Both the position numbers and the translations under genes were made by a program. A model generated the notes under the pieces. That model saw only the letters and a program-made list of their open reading frames with translations. It made no database searches and had not been told where the DNA came from. 8,687 nucleotides of DNA from Chloroflexota bacterium (lineage in GTDB: Bacteria; Chloroflexota; Anaerolineae; CG2-30-64-16). The stretch is from positions 1-8,687 of the forward strand of contig JAKPQT010000059.1 of the NCBI GenBank assembly GCA_029555885.1. The letters run 5' to 3'. Shown here piece by piece: positions 1 through 6,970 of the stretch; position 1 is the first letter of the stretch; the number at the start of each line of letters is the position of its first letter.

Positions 1-1008
1 CACCCGGACTACCCGCTTCCGTTGCCCGTATCGCCAGCCGTGCAGGTACACCCGCTGGCTGTCTCGCCCTTCTCGCCCGCCCAGCAGTGGGAAGTGCCGG
101 GCCTGCTGCGGCGGCTCGGCGCGGACCTCTACCACAGCCCGTATTACCTGATGCCCTACCGGCCCGGTGTGCGCACAGTGCTGACCGTCTACGACGTCAT
201 CCCGCTGCGCCACCCGGAGCACAGTTCTACCCGCGCGCGGCTGCTCTTCCGGCTGACGACCGCGCTGGCGCTGCGCAGCGCGGCGCAAGTCATCGCCATC
301 TCCGAGGCCGCGCGACAGGATTTCGTGGCCGACTTTCATGTCCCGGCTAACCGCATCCGCGCCATCCCCCTGGCCGCGGACCCGGCCTTCCGGCCCCAGC
401 CGCCGCAGGTCGTGGAGGATGTGCGCCGCCGCTATGACCTGCCCGACCGCTTCGTGCTCTACCTGGGCAGCAACAAGCCGCACAAGAACCTGGTCCGCCT
501 GGTGCAGGCATGGCTAGACGTAGGTCGCAGGTTGCAGGTTGCAGGTTGCAGGTTGGTGATCGCCGGAGCCTGGAACCCGCGCTATCCCGAAGCCAGGATG
601 CTGGCGGAACAGGCAAACAACCTTCGACCTTCGACCTTCAACCTTCAAACCATCCTCTGGCTCGGCCGCGTGCCGGAGGCCGACCTCCCCGCGCTCTATG
701 CCGCGGCCGCGGCGTTCGTCTTTCCCAGCCTGTACGAAGGGTTCGGACTGCCGGTGCTGGAGGCGATGGCGTGCGGCACGCCGGTCATCTGCTCGGCCGT
801 GTCCAGCCTCCCTGAGACCGCGGGCGACGCGGCCCTTCTCGTGGACCCAACCGACGTGAACGCGCTGGCCGCGGCGCTGGCACGCGTTCTGATTGAGCCC
901 GGCCTGGCCGCCGACCTGCGCGCCCGCGGCTTCGCGCAGGCGGCGCGCTTCAACTGGGAACGCACGGCCGCGGAGACTCTGAGCATCTACAGGCAGGCAT
1001 CAGCGTGA
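1..1008 (+). CDS. GT4-family glycosyltransferase (5'-truncated by window edge)
   Basis: This gene probably transfers a sugar from a nucleotide-sugar donor to a growing lipid-linked glycan on the cytoplasmic side of the membrane; donor and acceptor cannot be told from sequence. The frame is open from the first base, so the gene begins upstream. A TTG at 22 is only an internal codon, because the N-terminal Rossmann domain is already under way there. About 335 codons are visible and some 40-60 residues are probably missing. Counting from base 1, the donor-side domain begins near residue 154 (YLGSNKPHKN, a donor-binding loop with K159 and K162). The GT4 EX7E motif is at E246 and E254, within YEGFGLPVLEAMACGTPV. 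Two 7-bp tandem arrays lie in frame at residues 175-185 and 206-217, in loops of this domain. The stop overlaps the next start by four bases (GTGA), implying translational coupling. The family call is firm; the substrate is unknown. Confidence 0.9.
   Translation, partial: HPDYPLPLPVSPAVQVHPLAVSPFSPAQQWEVPGLLRRLGADLYHSPYYLMPYRPGVRTVLTVYDVIPLRHPEHSSTRARLLFRLTTALALRSAAQVIAISEAARQDFVADFHVPANRIRAIPLAADPAFRPQPPQVVEDVRRRYDLPDRFVLYLGSNKPHKNLVRLVQAWLDVGRRLQVAGCRLVIAGAWNPRYPEARMLAEQANNLRPSTFNLQTILWLGRVPEADLPALYAAAAAFVFPSLYEGFGLPVLEAMACGTPVICSAVSSLPETAGDAALLVDPTDVNALAAALARVLIEPGLAADLRARGFAQAARFNWERTAAETLSIYRQASA
523..555 (+). repeat. Heptanucleotide tandem array GGTTGCA (about 4.7 units)
   Basis: The units are GGTCGCA (523-529), three identical GGTTGCA copies (530-550) and a partial GGTTG (551-555). 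The array lies in frame inside the glycosyltransferase and encodes roughly GRRLQVAGCRL, just before the core beta-strand LVIAG. Because 7 and 3 share no factor, the array gives the same cyclic heptapeptide in every frame, with no stop on either strand. Similar heptanucleotide repeats are known from heterocystous cyanobacteria (STRR sequences), and I believe from Chloroflexota, though the latter is recollection. Confidence 0.9.
618..651 (+). repeat. Second heptanucleotide array CRACCTT, opposite orientation
   Basis: The units are CAACCTT (618-624), CGACCTT (625-631), CGACCTT (632-638), CAACCTT (639-645) and a degenerate CAAACC tail (646-651). On the opposite strand this reads GGTTGAA or GGTCGAA, one base per unit away from the GGTTGCA array 62 bp upstream, so the two arrays are inverted relative to each other. 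In frame it encodes NLRPSTFNLQT, in the loop where related enzymes usually carry a shorter Gly/Asp-rich turn before the strand leading to LGRVPEADL. Confidence 0.88.
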
Positions 1009-2141
1009 AGATCCTCCACATCTACAAAGACTATCCGCCTATCCTGGGCGGCATCGAAAACCACGTCAGGCTCCTGGCCGAGGGACAGGCGCATCACGGA
1101 CACCAGGTGACGGTGCTCGTGACCAATCCGGCGGGAGCAAAGACGGTCATTGCGGAGGAGGGCGGCGTGCGCGTGATTCGTGCGGGCCGCATCGCGACCG
1201 TCGCATCGACACCCCTCAGCCTGGCGCTGCCCGCACAGCTTGCGCGCAGCCGGCCCGACGTGGTCCACCTGCACTTCCCGTATCCGGTCGGGGAGGTCAG
1301 CCAGTGGCTGCTGCACCGGGGCCAGGCCACCGTGTTGACCTATCACAGCGATGTCGTGCGGCAGGCCAGCATCCTGCGACTCTACCGGCCGCTGCTGCGC
1401 CGTGTCCTGCGCAACGTCCACGCCATCATCATCGGCAGCCCGCCCATGCGCAAGAGTGCGTACCTGGCCGAACACCAGGACAAGCTCCACCTGGTACCCT
1501 ACGGCATCCCGCTGGCGCGGTTCCGCCAAGCTGTACCCCCTGCGGGAGTCCGGGATGCCGTCTCGCTGCCGACGCTCCTGTTTGTCGGTCGGCTGCGCTA
1601 TTACAAGGGGCTGGATTATCTCATTCGCGCCCTGCCGCAAATCAACGCGCGGCTGCTCGTCGTGGGCATCGGGCCGATGGAGGCGGAGTGGCGCAAGCTG
1701 GCCGCAGACACCGGCGTGGCGGAGCGCATCACCTGGCTGGGCGAGGTGCCCGACGCGCACCTGCCCGCGCTGTACCACGCCGCGGACCTGTTCGTGCTGC
1801 CCGCCAGCCATACGAGCGAGGCCTTCGGCCTGGTGCAGGTGGAGGCGATGGCCGCGGGGTTGCCCGTGGTCTGCACTGAGCTGGGCACGGGCACATCTTA
1901 CGTCAACCAGGATGGCGTGACGGGCCGCGTCGTGCCCCCACGCGACCCGGCCGCGCTGGCCGCTGCCATCAACGCGCTGCTGGCCGACCCTGCGGAGCGT
2001 GCGCGCCTGGCCGCGGGTGCACAGGCCCGCGTCGCCGCGGAGTTCGACCTGCCGATCATGGTGCGCCGCGTGCTGGAGCTGTATGAGGGTGTGCTGACGC
2101 GGGGCACGACCTCAGATGAGGCATTGGAGTCGAGGCTTTAG
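1005..2141 (+). CDS. GT4-family glycosyltransferase
   Basis: This 378-residue GT-B glycosyltransferase is expected to act in the cytoplasm on a membrane-bound glycan acceptor. The GTG start at 1005 overlaps the previous stop by four bases; the protein opens with MKILHIYKDYPPILGG, the usual N-terminal strand and glycine loop of GT4 enzymes, followed by IENH. The N-terminal acceptor domain (GT4-type) runs to about residue 180. The C-terminal domain begins with LLFVGRLRYYKGLDYLIRA, whose Arg and Lys belong to the donor-binding site. The EX7E motif is E272-E280 within SEAFGLVQVEAMAAGLPVV. The length is normal for the family and no key motif is missing. The last residues, LESRL and the TAG stop, are encoded by one arm of a dispersed-type inverted repeat, so the original C-terminus may have been altered. 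It is probably co-transcribed with the upstream glycosyltransferase. Donor and product are not identifiable. Confidence 0.92.
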   Translation: MKILHIYKDYPPILGGIENHVRLLAEGQAHHGHQVTVLVTNPAGAKTVIAEEGGVRVIRAGRIATVASTPLSLALPAQLARSRPDVVHLHFPYPVGEVSQWLLHRGQATVLTYHSDVVRQASILRLYRPLLRRVLRNVHAIIIGSPPMRKSAYLAEHQDKLHLVPYGIPLARFRQAVPPAGVRDAVSLPTLLFVGRLRYYKGLDYLIRALPQINARLLVVGIGPMEAEWRKLAADTGVAERITWLGEVPDAHLPALYHAADLFVLPASHTSEAFGLVQVEAMAAGLPVVCTELGTGTSYVNQDGVTGRVVPPRDPAALAAAINALLADPAERARLAAGAQARVAAEFDLPIMVRRVLELYEGVLTRGTTSDEALESRL

Positions 2142-2196
2142 CCGGTTACAGTGCCAACACTAGCCCACACCCTGACCGGCTAAAGCCTCGACTCCA
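2125..2196. repeat. Perfect 22-bp inverted repeat with 28-nt loop
   Basis: Arm 1 (2125-2146) begins TGGAGTCGAGG and ends TAGCCGGT; arm 2 (2175-2196) is its exact reverse complement, 22 of 22 bases. One G-T wobble and one A-T pair can extend the stem inward. Arm 1 contains the stop codon and last five codons of the upstream glycosyltransferase. Each arm also holds a short inner near-palindrome, GGCTTTAGCC. No T-run follows arm 2, so this is not a classical intrinsic terminator, though the transcript could form a very stable 3' hairpin. It looks like a REP- or MITE-like dispersed element, which is inference from structure alone. Confidence 0.85.
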
Positions 2197-2207
2197 TGAG
2201 AGTGGCA

Positions 2208-2223
2208 TTTCAGCGTTTCAGCG
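2208..2223 (+). repeat. Tandem octamer TTTCAGCG x2
   Basis: Two identical, directly adjacent copies of TTTCAGCG end eight bases before the proposed -35 element of the downstream promoter. The position would suit an activator half-site pair, but two copies could also be chance or replication slippage. No regulator is encoded nearby. Confidence 0.5.
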
Positions 2224-2231
2224 TACAAGCT

Positions 2232-2260
2232 TTGCTTTTAACCGCGGGCCGGGGTAAAAT
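2232..2260 (+). promoter_or_regulatory. Sigma-70-type promoter upstream of the O-antigen ligase-like gene
   Basis: TTGCTT at 2232-2237 and TAAAAT at 2255-2260 are separated by exactly 17 bases. The -10 matches TATAAT at five of six positions and the -35 keeps the TTG triad. The patch is clearly AT-richer than its surroundings. Transcription would begin near 2267, giving a leader of about 36 nt before the TTG start at 2303. It sits in the largest intergenic gap, just after the inverted repeat, so it fits a new transcription unit for the ligase-WecA pair. Confidence 0.55.
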
Positions 2261-2302
2261 AGTAAAGTTGTCATCCTGTTGACCCTGGGCTGAGAGTCAC
2301 TT

Positions 2303-5300
2303 TTGGAAACGCGCCTGAACCGTATCTGCAACGCCATGATCGAGGCCGGTTGGCTGGCCGCCCTGGTGGTTGCCCCGCTATTCTTCAACACCTTCTCAAA
2401 CCGCGTCTTCGAACCGGACAAGCTCCACCTGGTGCGCTCCATTGCCCTGCTGATGGCCGTTGCATGGGTGGTGCAGTTGCTGGACAGCGGACTGCGCCGG
2501 GGGGAAGGCTGGCGAGGGCTGTGGACTCGGGTGCGCCGGACGCCGCTGGTGCTGCCCGCGCTGGTGCTCGTGGCGAGCTATCTGCTCAGCACCGCGCTGT
2601 CGGTCGTCCCGCGCATCAGCTTCTTCGGCTCGTATGTCAGGATGCAGGGCACGTTCTCCTACCTGAGCTACGTCGCCATCTTCATGATGATGCTGACCAA
2701 CCTGCGCACGCGCGACCAGGTCAGCCGCCTGCTGCACACGGTCATCCTGACGAGCCTGTCCATCAGCATCTACGGCATCGTCCAACACGCCGGGCTGGAC
2801 CCGCTGCCCTGGGGCGGCAACGTGCGCGAGCGGGTCGCGGCCAACATGGGCAACGCGATTTTCGTCGCGGCCTATCTGATTATGGCCGTGTTCCTGACGC
2901 TGGAACGCCTGCTCAACAGCCTGACCGCCATGCTCAGCTCGGATCGGGGCGGCCTGAGCGACTCGCTGCGTGCGGGCGGGTATCTGTTCATCCTCGTCGT
3001 CCAGGTCATTGCCATCATCTACACGCAGAGCCGCGGCCCGTGGATGGGCCTGGCCGCCGGGCTGTACGTCTTTGCCATGCTGGGCCTGCTGCTGCTCGCG
3101 CGTTGGGCTGCACAGCGGAAGCAGGTGCCCGCGGGCCTGGGCTGGTTGACGCGCCACCTGCGAAGCGCGTGGCTGGCGCTCATCGGGCTGACCGTGGCCG
3201 GGCTCCTGTTGCTGGTCACGCTGAACGTGCCGAACGGCCCGCTGGCCCGCGTGTGCGATCAGCGCTACGTGAGCCGGCTGTGCACGGTCTTCAGCACGAC
3301 CGAGGGCACCAACGCGGTGCGCGTCCTCATCTGGGAGGGCGTGGCCGACATGATGCTCGCGCCGCACGCGCCCATCCAGCAGCCGGACGGCACGCCCGAC
3401 GCGCTCAATGCGCTGCGCCCCCTGGTCGGCTACGGCCCTGAGTCCATGTGGGTTGTCTACAACCGCTTCTACCCGCCGGAACTGGCCCACTATGAATCGC
3501 GCAACGCGTCGCCCGACCGCTCGCACAACGAGACGTTCGACACGCTCGTGCGCGGGGGGCTGTTCCAGTTTGCCGCCCAGCTAGTCCTCTACAGCGCCAT
3601 CTTCTACTACGCGCTCCGCTGGCTGGGGCTGCTGCGCGGGGCCAACCGGCGGCGCATCTTCATTGCATTTATCGTGGGCGGCGGCGCGCTCGGCGTCATC
3701 GTGCCCCTGCTCGCGGACGGCAGCCTGCGTCTGGCCGGCATCGGGCTGCCGGCCGGGCTGATCGCGGGCGTGATCGTCTACGTCACCGTCGACCTGCTGC
3801 TGAGCAGCCGGCCCGCCGCGGAAGCCACCGACAGTGCGTCCGGCGACCGGCAGTTGCTGGTGCTGGCACTGTTCGCGGCTATCGTCGCCCACTTCGTCGA
3901 AATCCACTTCGGCATCGCGATTGCCTCGACGCTGACCCACTTCTGGGCGTTCGCGGCAGTTCTCGTCGTCACCGGCATGGGCTGGCTCGAAGCAGACCCC
4001 CAGTCGGAGGTGGTCGCGGCACCGCCGCCCGTGCTGCCTGCGGAGACCGGCTCCAACACTGCACGACCAGGCTCCCGGCGCAAGTCCGCCGCCGCGCGCG
4101 CGGCCCAGGCGCAGCGCCAGGCGGGCAGCACACCCGCGGCCCCGCCGCCCGCAGCCCCCCCCTCGCCGCTGCGGCGGTTCCTGCCCTATGCCGGCATCGC
4201 CGCGCTGGTCACAGTTGTGCTGGTCTGGAATTACACCGTAAACCAGACGGGCGCCCAGGATCCCCTGACCATCCTGTTCAACGCGTTCACCCTCCGAGTC
4301 AGCAACTACCAGATCGTTTCATCGCCGATGCTGCTCATCCTGGTGCTCTTCACATGGCTTGTGGGCGGGATGCTGGCCGTCACCGAAACGGCCGCGGCCA
4401 CGCCACAGGGCGCAGATGATGACGGGGCGCCTGCCCGGCACGTGCCGGTGCTGCTCCTGGCGGCCATCTATGCGGCGGTCGTCATCGGCGTCTTCCTGGG
4501 CTACGGCCTGGTTCAGGCCGGGCGGCTCAACACTGCGGGGCTGGTCCCCATCGAGATCTATGACCGCTACGCGCGGCACATCGTCGTGTTCGACAGCGTG
4601 CTGCTGCTGAGCACGGGCGTGCTGGCCGTGACGCTGGCGCTGGCAGGCAACCGGCCCGCGCGGACTGCCCGGGCCTGGTTTGGCCGCTGGCCGTTGCTCT
4701 CGCTGGGCGCGGGCGTGGGGCTCGCGGCCCTGGCGTTCCTCGTGATCGTGAACGTCAACCTCCAGACGGTGCAGGCCGACACCTATTACAAGTCCGGCCT
4801 GAGCTTTGAAAGTGCGAACGATTGGGAAAGCTCGGTCGTGTTGTACCGGGAGGCGTCGAGCCTGGAGCCGCAGGAGGACTACTACTATCTCTTCCTCGGC
4901 CGCGCGCTGCTCCAACTGGGACAGTTCACGCAACCGGGCACGCCGACCCTGCCGGAAAACCTGGACCAGATAGCGACCGGCGACCTGCCATCGCTCATCG
5001 AACGGGGCTTGCGCTCAGGGACCCGCGAGGACATCCTGCGGTCGGCACACGCATCGCTGGTGGCTGCGCGGCGGCTCAACCCGCTCAACACCGACCACAG
5101 CGCCAACCTGGCGCGGCTGCATCGCGCGTGGGCGTTCACGGGTGCCGGCACGGCTGCCAACCTGAATGACCCCAACAGCCTGCGTGAGCTGCTCATCAGC
5201 GACCCGGACCTCGTCAACCGCGACCGGCTGGACCGGTCGCTGGCCTACTACCGCCAGACCCTCTCGCTCAGCCCCAACAACGCGGGGCTGTGGAACGAGC

Positions 5301-5884
5301 TCGCGACGGTGCAGTTCATCGTAAACGACCTCGCGGGCGCGCAGGCGACCCTGCAACGCTCGCTCGACCTGGACCAGCGCTTTTCCCCGACCTACCTGCT
5401 GCTGGGCGATGTCCGGGATGCCGCGGGCGATGCAACCGGTGCGCTCGATGCGTACCGCCGCGCCGCGGAGCTGGCGCCGAACAATACGAGCGTTCTGAGC
5501 GCTGCGGGCGTGGCCAGCGCGCGCGCTGGTGACACGGATGCCGCGGTGGCTGCCTTCCGCCGCATCATCCAGATCGAGACGAACGCGCTGGAATCCGCCG
5601 CCGTGCAGCTCGACCAGTTGGATGCGATGGCCGCGGCTGCGGGCGGCTATGCCCGGCTCCAGTCGAGCGCGGCAAACCGGCAGGGCCTGCTGCAGGGGCA
5701 AATCAACAGCCGCCGCACCCAGATTTCCCTCAGCTACCGCAACATCGCCCTGGTACTGCGAGACGCGGGCCGCATCGAGGAAGCATTGGCCGCAGCACAG
5801 CAGGCCGCGGAATACGCCGGGCAAAACGACCTCCCGGCCATCGAGCAGTTGATTGCCGACTTGCAGGAACGGCAGACCCCATGA
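2303..5884 (+). CDS. O-antigen ligase/polymerase-family membrane protein with C-terminal TPR domain
   Basis: This 1193-residue protein probably transfers or polymerises lipid-linked glycan on the outer face of the cytoplasmic membrane (WaaL/Wzy/PglL superfamily). I count about 19 hydrophobic segments: nine before residue 310, five between about 417 and 560, and five between about 629 and 825. The family signature shows as TQSRGPW (S243, R244) and a large loop with [12 protein letters not shown] (H408); positively charged loops place both outside, as in WaaL. An Ala/Pro-rich basic linker lies at about 580-628. TPR-like helices follow at about 827-875, 979-1095 and 1139-1175, and the topology puts them outside. 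Family members are usually 400-450 residues, or 550-800 with TPRs, so this one is long. TTG 2303 is chosen because a stop lies at 2291 in frame and GAGAG (2292-2296) is six bases upstream; ATG 2336 is the alternative. The stop overlaps the next gene (ATGA). Ligase versus polymerase is undecided. Confidence 0.85.
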   Translation: METRLNRICNAMIEAGWLAALVVAPLFFNTFSNRVFEPDKLHLVRSIALLMAVAWVVQLLDSGLRRGEGWRGLWTRVRRTPLVLPALVLVASYLLSTALSVVPRISFFGSYVRMQGTFSYLSYVAIFMMMLTNLRTRDQVSRLLHTVILTSLSISIYGIVQHAGLDPLPWGGNVRERVAANMGNAIFVAAYLIMAVFLTLERLLNSLTAMLSSDRGGLSDSLRAGGYLFILVVQVIAIIYTQSRGPWMGLAAGLYVFAMLGLLLLARWAAQRKQVPAGLGWLTRHLRSAWLALIGLTVAGLLLLVTLNVPNGPLARVCDQRYVSRLCTVFSTTEGTNAVRVLIWEGVADMMLAPHAPIQQPDGTPDALNALRPLVGYGPESMWVVYNRFYPPELAHYESRNASPDRSHNETFDTLVRGGLFQFAAQLVLYSAIFYYALRWLGLLRGANRRRIFIAFIVGGGALGVIVPLLADGSLRLAGIGLPAGLIAGVIVYVTVDLLLSSRPAAEATDSASGDRQLLVLALFAAIVAHFVEIHFGIAIASTLTHFWAFAAVLVVTGMGWLEADPQSEVVAAPPPVLPAETGSNTARPGSRRKSAAARAAQAQRQAGSTPAAPPPAAPPSPLRRFLPYAGIAALVTVVLVWNYTVNQTGAQDPLTILFNAFTLRVSNYQIVSSPMLLILVLFTWLVGGMLAVTETAAATPQGADDDGAPARHVPVLLLAAIYAAVVIGVFLGYGLVQAGRLNTAGLVPIEIYDRYARHIVVFDSVLLLSTGVLAVTLALAGNRPARTARAWFGRWPLLSLGAGVGLAALAFLVIVNVNLQTVQADTYYKSGLSFESANDWESSVVLYREASSLEPQEDYYYLFLGRALLQLGQFTQPGTPTLPENLDQIATGDLPSLIERGLRSGTREDILRSAHASLVAARRLNPLNTDHSANLARLHRAWAFTGAGTAANLNDPNSLRELLISDPDLVNRDRLDRSLAYYRQTLSLSPNNAGLWNELATVQFIVNDLAGAQATLQRSLDLDQRFSPTYLLLGDVRDAAGDATGALDAYRRAAELAPNNTSVLSAAGVASARAGDTDAAVAAFRRIIQIETNALESAAVQLDQLDAMAAAAGGYARLQSSAANRQGLLQGQINSRRTQISLSYRNIALVLRDAGRIEEALAAAQQAAEYAGQNDLPAIEQLIADLQERQTP

Positions 5885-6936
5885 CCGCATATCTCCTGAT
5901 CCTCATCAGCGCCCTGCTCCTGGCGCTTGCCGCGACGCCGGTGGCGAAACGCGTGGCGTATCACTTCGGCATCATCGACAAGCCGAATGCGCGCAAGGTA
6001 CACAGCGTGCCGACGCCGCTGCTCGGCGGCGCAGCTATCGTCGCGGCGGTGCTTCTCGCCCTGGTCATTCTGGGCGATCGGTTCTACGCCAGCCAGGTTG
6101 CGGGCATCCTCCTGGGCGCAACGCTGATGTCCTTCATGGGGCTGTGGGACGACCGCAGCGGGCTGAGCCCGTGGATCAAGCTGGCCGGCCAGTGTGGGGC
6201 CGCGGCCATCCTGACGGTCACGGATGTACGCATCGGCCTGTTCCCGTGGGAGCCGCTCAACTATGCGGCCACGATCCTGTGGGTCGTCGGCATCACCAAC
6301 GCGATGAACCTGCTGGACAACATGGACGGCCTGAGCGGGGGCATCGCCGCGATTGCCGCGCTATTCTTCCTGCTGTTCGCCGCGATGAGCCGCCAGTATC
6401 TCGTCGGCGCGCTTGCGGCCGCACTCGTCGGCGCATGTCTCGGCTTCCTGTTCTACAACCTGAACCCCGCCAGCATCTTCATGGGCGACACGGGCAGCCT
6501 GTTTCTCGGCTTCACGCTGGCCGCCGTCGGCATCAAGCTGCGCTTCCCGGAGAATTCCGTGTTCGTCACATGGATGGTGCCGCCGCTGGTGCTGGCCGTG
6601 CCCATCTTCGACACGAGCCTGGTCATCCTGTCGCGGCTGCGACGGGGCCTGAACCCGCTGACGACGCCGGGCAAGGACCATCTCAGCCACCGGCTCGCGC
6701 GGCTGACGGGCAGCCGCCGCGAGGCTGTGCTGATGTGCTATCTCTTTGCCTTCATCGCGGGCGTAGTTGCGACCTTCGTGACCCAGGCCAGCGCGCTGGA
6801 GGGCTATGCGGTAGGCGCAGTAATGTTCGCCGGCGGCGCGTATGGCATCTGGCGGATGGAGATCCTGTTCCGCGGCTGGCAGGCCGCAGACGCACGCCCG
6901 GCCACCGAGGGCCTGCACGGGAACACAACGTCATAA
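5881..6936 (+). CDS. MraY/WecA/TagO-family polyprenyl-phosphate sugar-1-phosphate transferase
   Basis: This 351-residue integral membrane enzyme should transfer a sugar-1-phosphate (commonly GlcNAc-1-P) from a UDP-sugar to undecaprenyl phosphate, the first step in many envelope glycans. All family blocks are present: DKPNARKVH near residue 34, then PTPLLGG; the Mg-binding Asp pair D90-D91 in [23 protein letters not shown] with N143, D146 and D149; the GDTGS loop at 202-206; and the cytoplasmic HLSHRL motif at 267-272. About ten or eleven membrane segments are visible. The length and the HLSHRL motif favour WecA/TagO over MraY, which carries a HHH-type motif and acts on UDP-MurNAc-pentapeptide. 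The ATG overlaps the upstream stop by four bases, so its translation is probably coupled to the ligase-like protein, a logical pairing of the first and last steps of one pathway. Whether the glycan is a teichoic-like polymer, capsule or protein glycan is unknown. Confidence 0.92.
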   Translation: MTAYLLILISALLLALAATPVAKRVAYHFGIIDKPNARKVHSVPTPLLGGAAIVAAVLLALVILGDRFYASQVAGILLGATLMSFMGLWDDRSGLSPWIKLAGQCGAAAILTVTDVRIGLFPWEPLNYAATILWVVGITNAMNLLDNMDGLSGGIAAIAALFFLLFAAMSRQYLVGALAAALVGACLGFLFYNLNPASIFMGDTGSLFLGFTLAAVGIKLRFPENSVFVTWMVPPLVLAVPIFDTSLVILSRLRRGLNPLTTPGKDHLSHRLARLTGSRREAVLMCYLFAFIAGVVATFVTQASALEGYAVGAVMFAGGAYGIWRMEILFRGWQAADARPATEGLHGNTTS

Positions 6937-6959
6937 TGGCAACCCGTTATACATATATG

Positions 6960-6964
6960 AGGAG
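6960..6964 (+). promoter_or_regulatory. Shine-Dalgarno AGGAG that decides the lipoprotein start
   Basis: AGGAG directly abuts an in-frame ATG at 6965 (zero spacing, too close to work) and lies six bases before an in-frame TTG at 6971, an ideal distance. This favours the TTG as the real start. The downstream cyclophilin gene has a comparable AGAGGAG element. Confidence 0.7.
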
Positions 6965-6970
6965 ATGAAA

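Noticed and set aside
523..651. CRISPR-like repeats
   Set aside because: The repeat units are 7 bp with no spacers and lie within a coding frame.
2125..2196. Intrinsic transcription terminator
   Set aside because: The stem is long enough, but no T-run follows arm 2 and the 28-nt loop is atypical, so I kept it as an inverted repeat with only a possible 3'-hairpin role.
2396..3526. 376-codon open frame on the minus strand opposite the ligase-like gene
   Set aside because: The predicted protein is almost entirely Arg/Gln/His/Ala with no hydrophobic core or motif; the + strand is clearly coding.
4039..4190. Frameshift or gene boundary within the ligase-like gene at the Ala/Pro-rich linker
   Set aside because: The frame is continuous without a stop, and no Shine-Dalgarno plus start codon is evident just after the linker, so a single fused protein is the better reading.
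5853..6968. 371-codon + strand open frame overlapping the WecA-like gene in another phase
   Set aside because: The WecA/TagO motifs lie in the other frame, and this frame gives an Arg/Gly/Pro-rich product typical of a shadow in GC-rich DNA.
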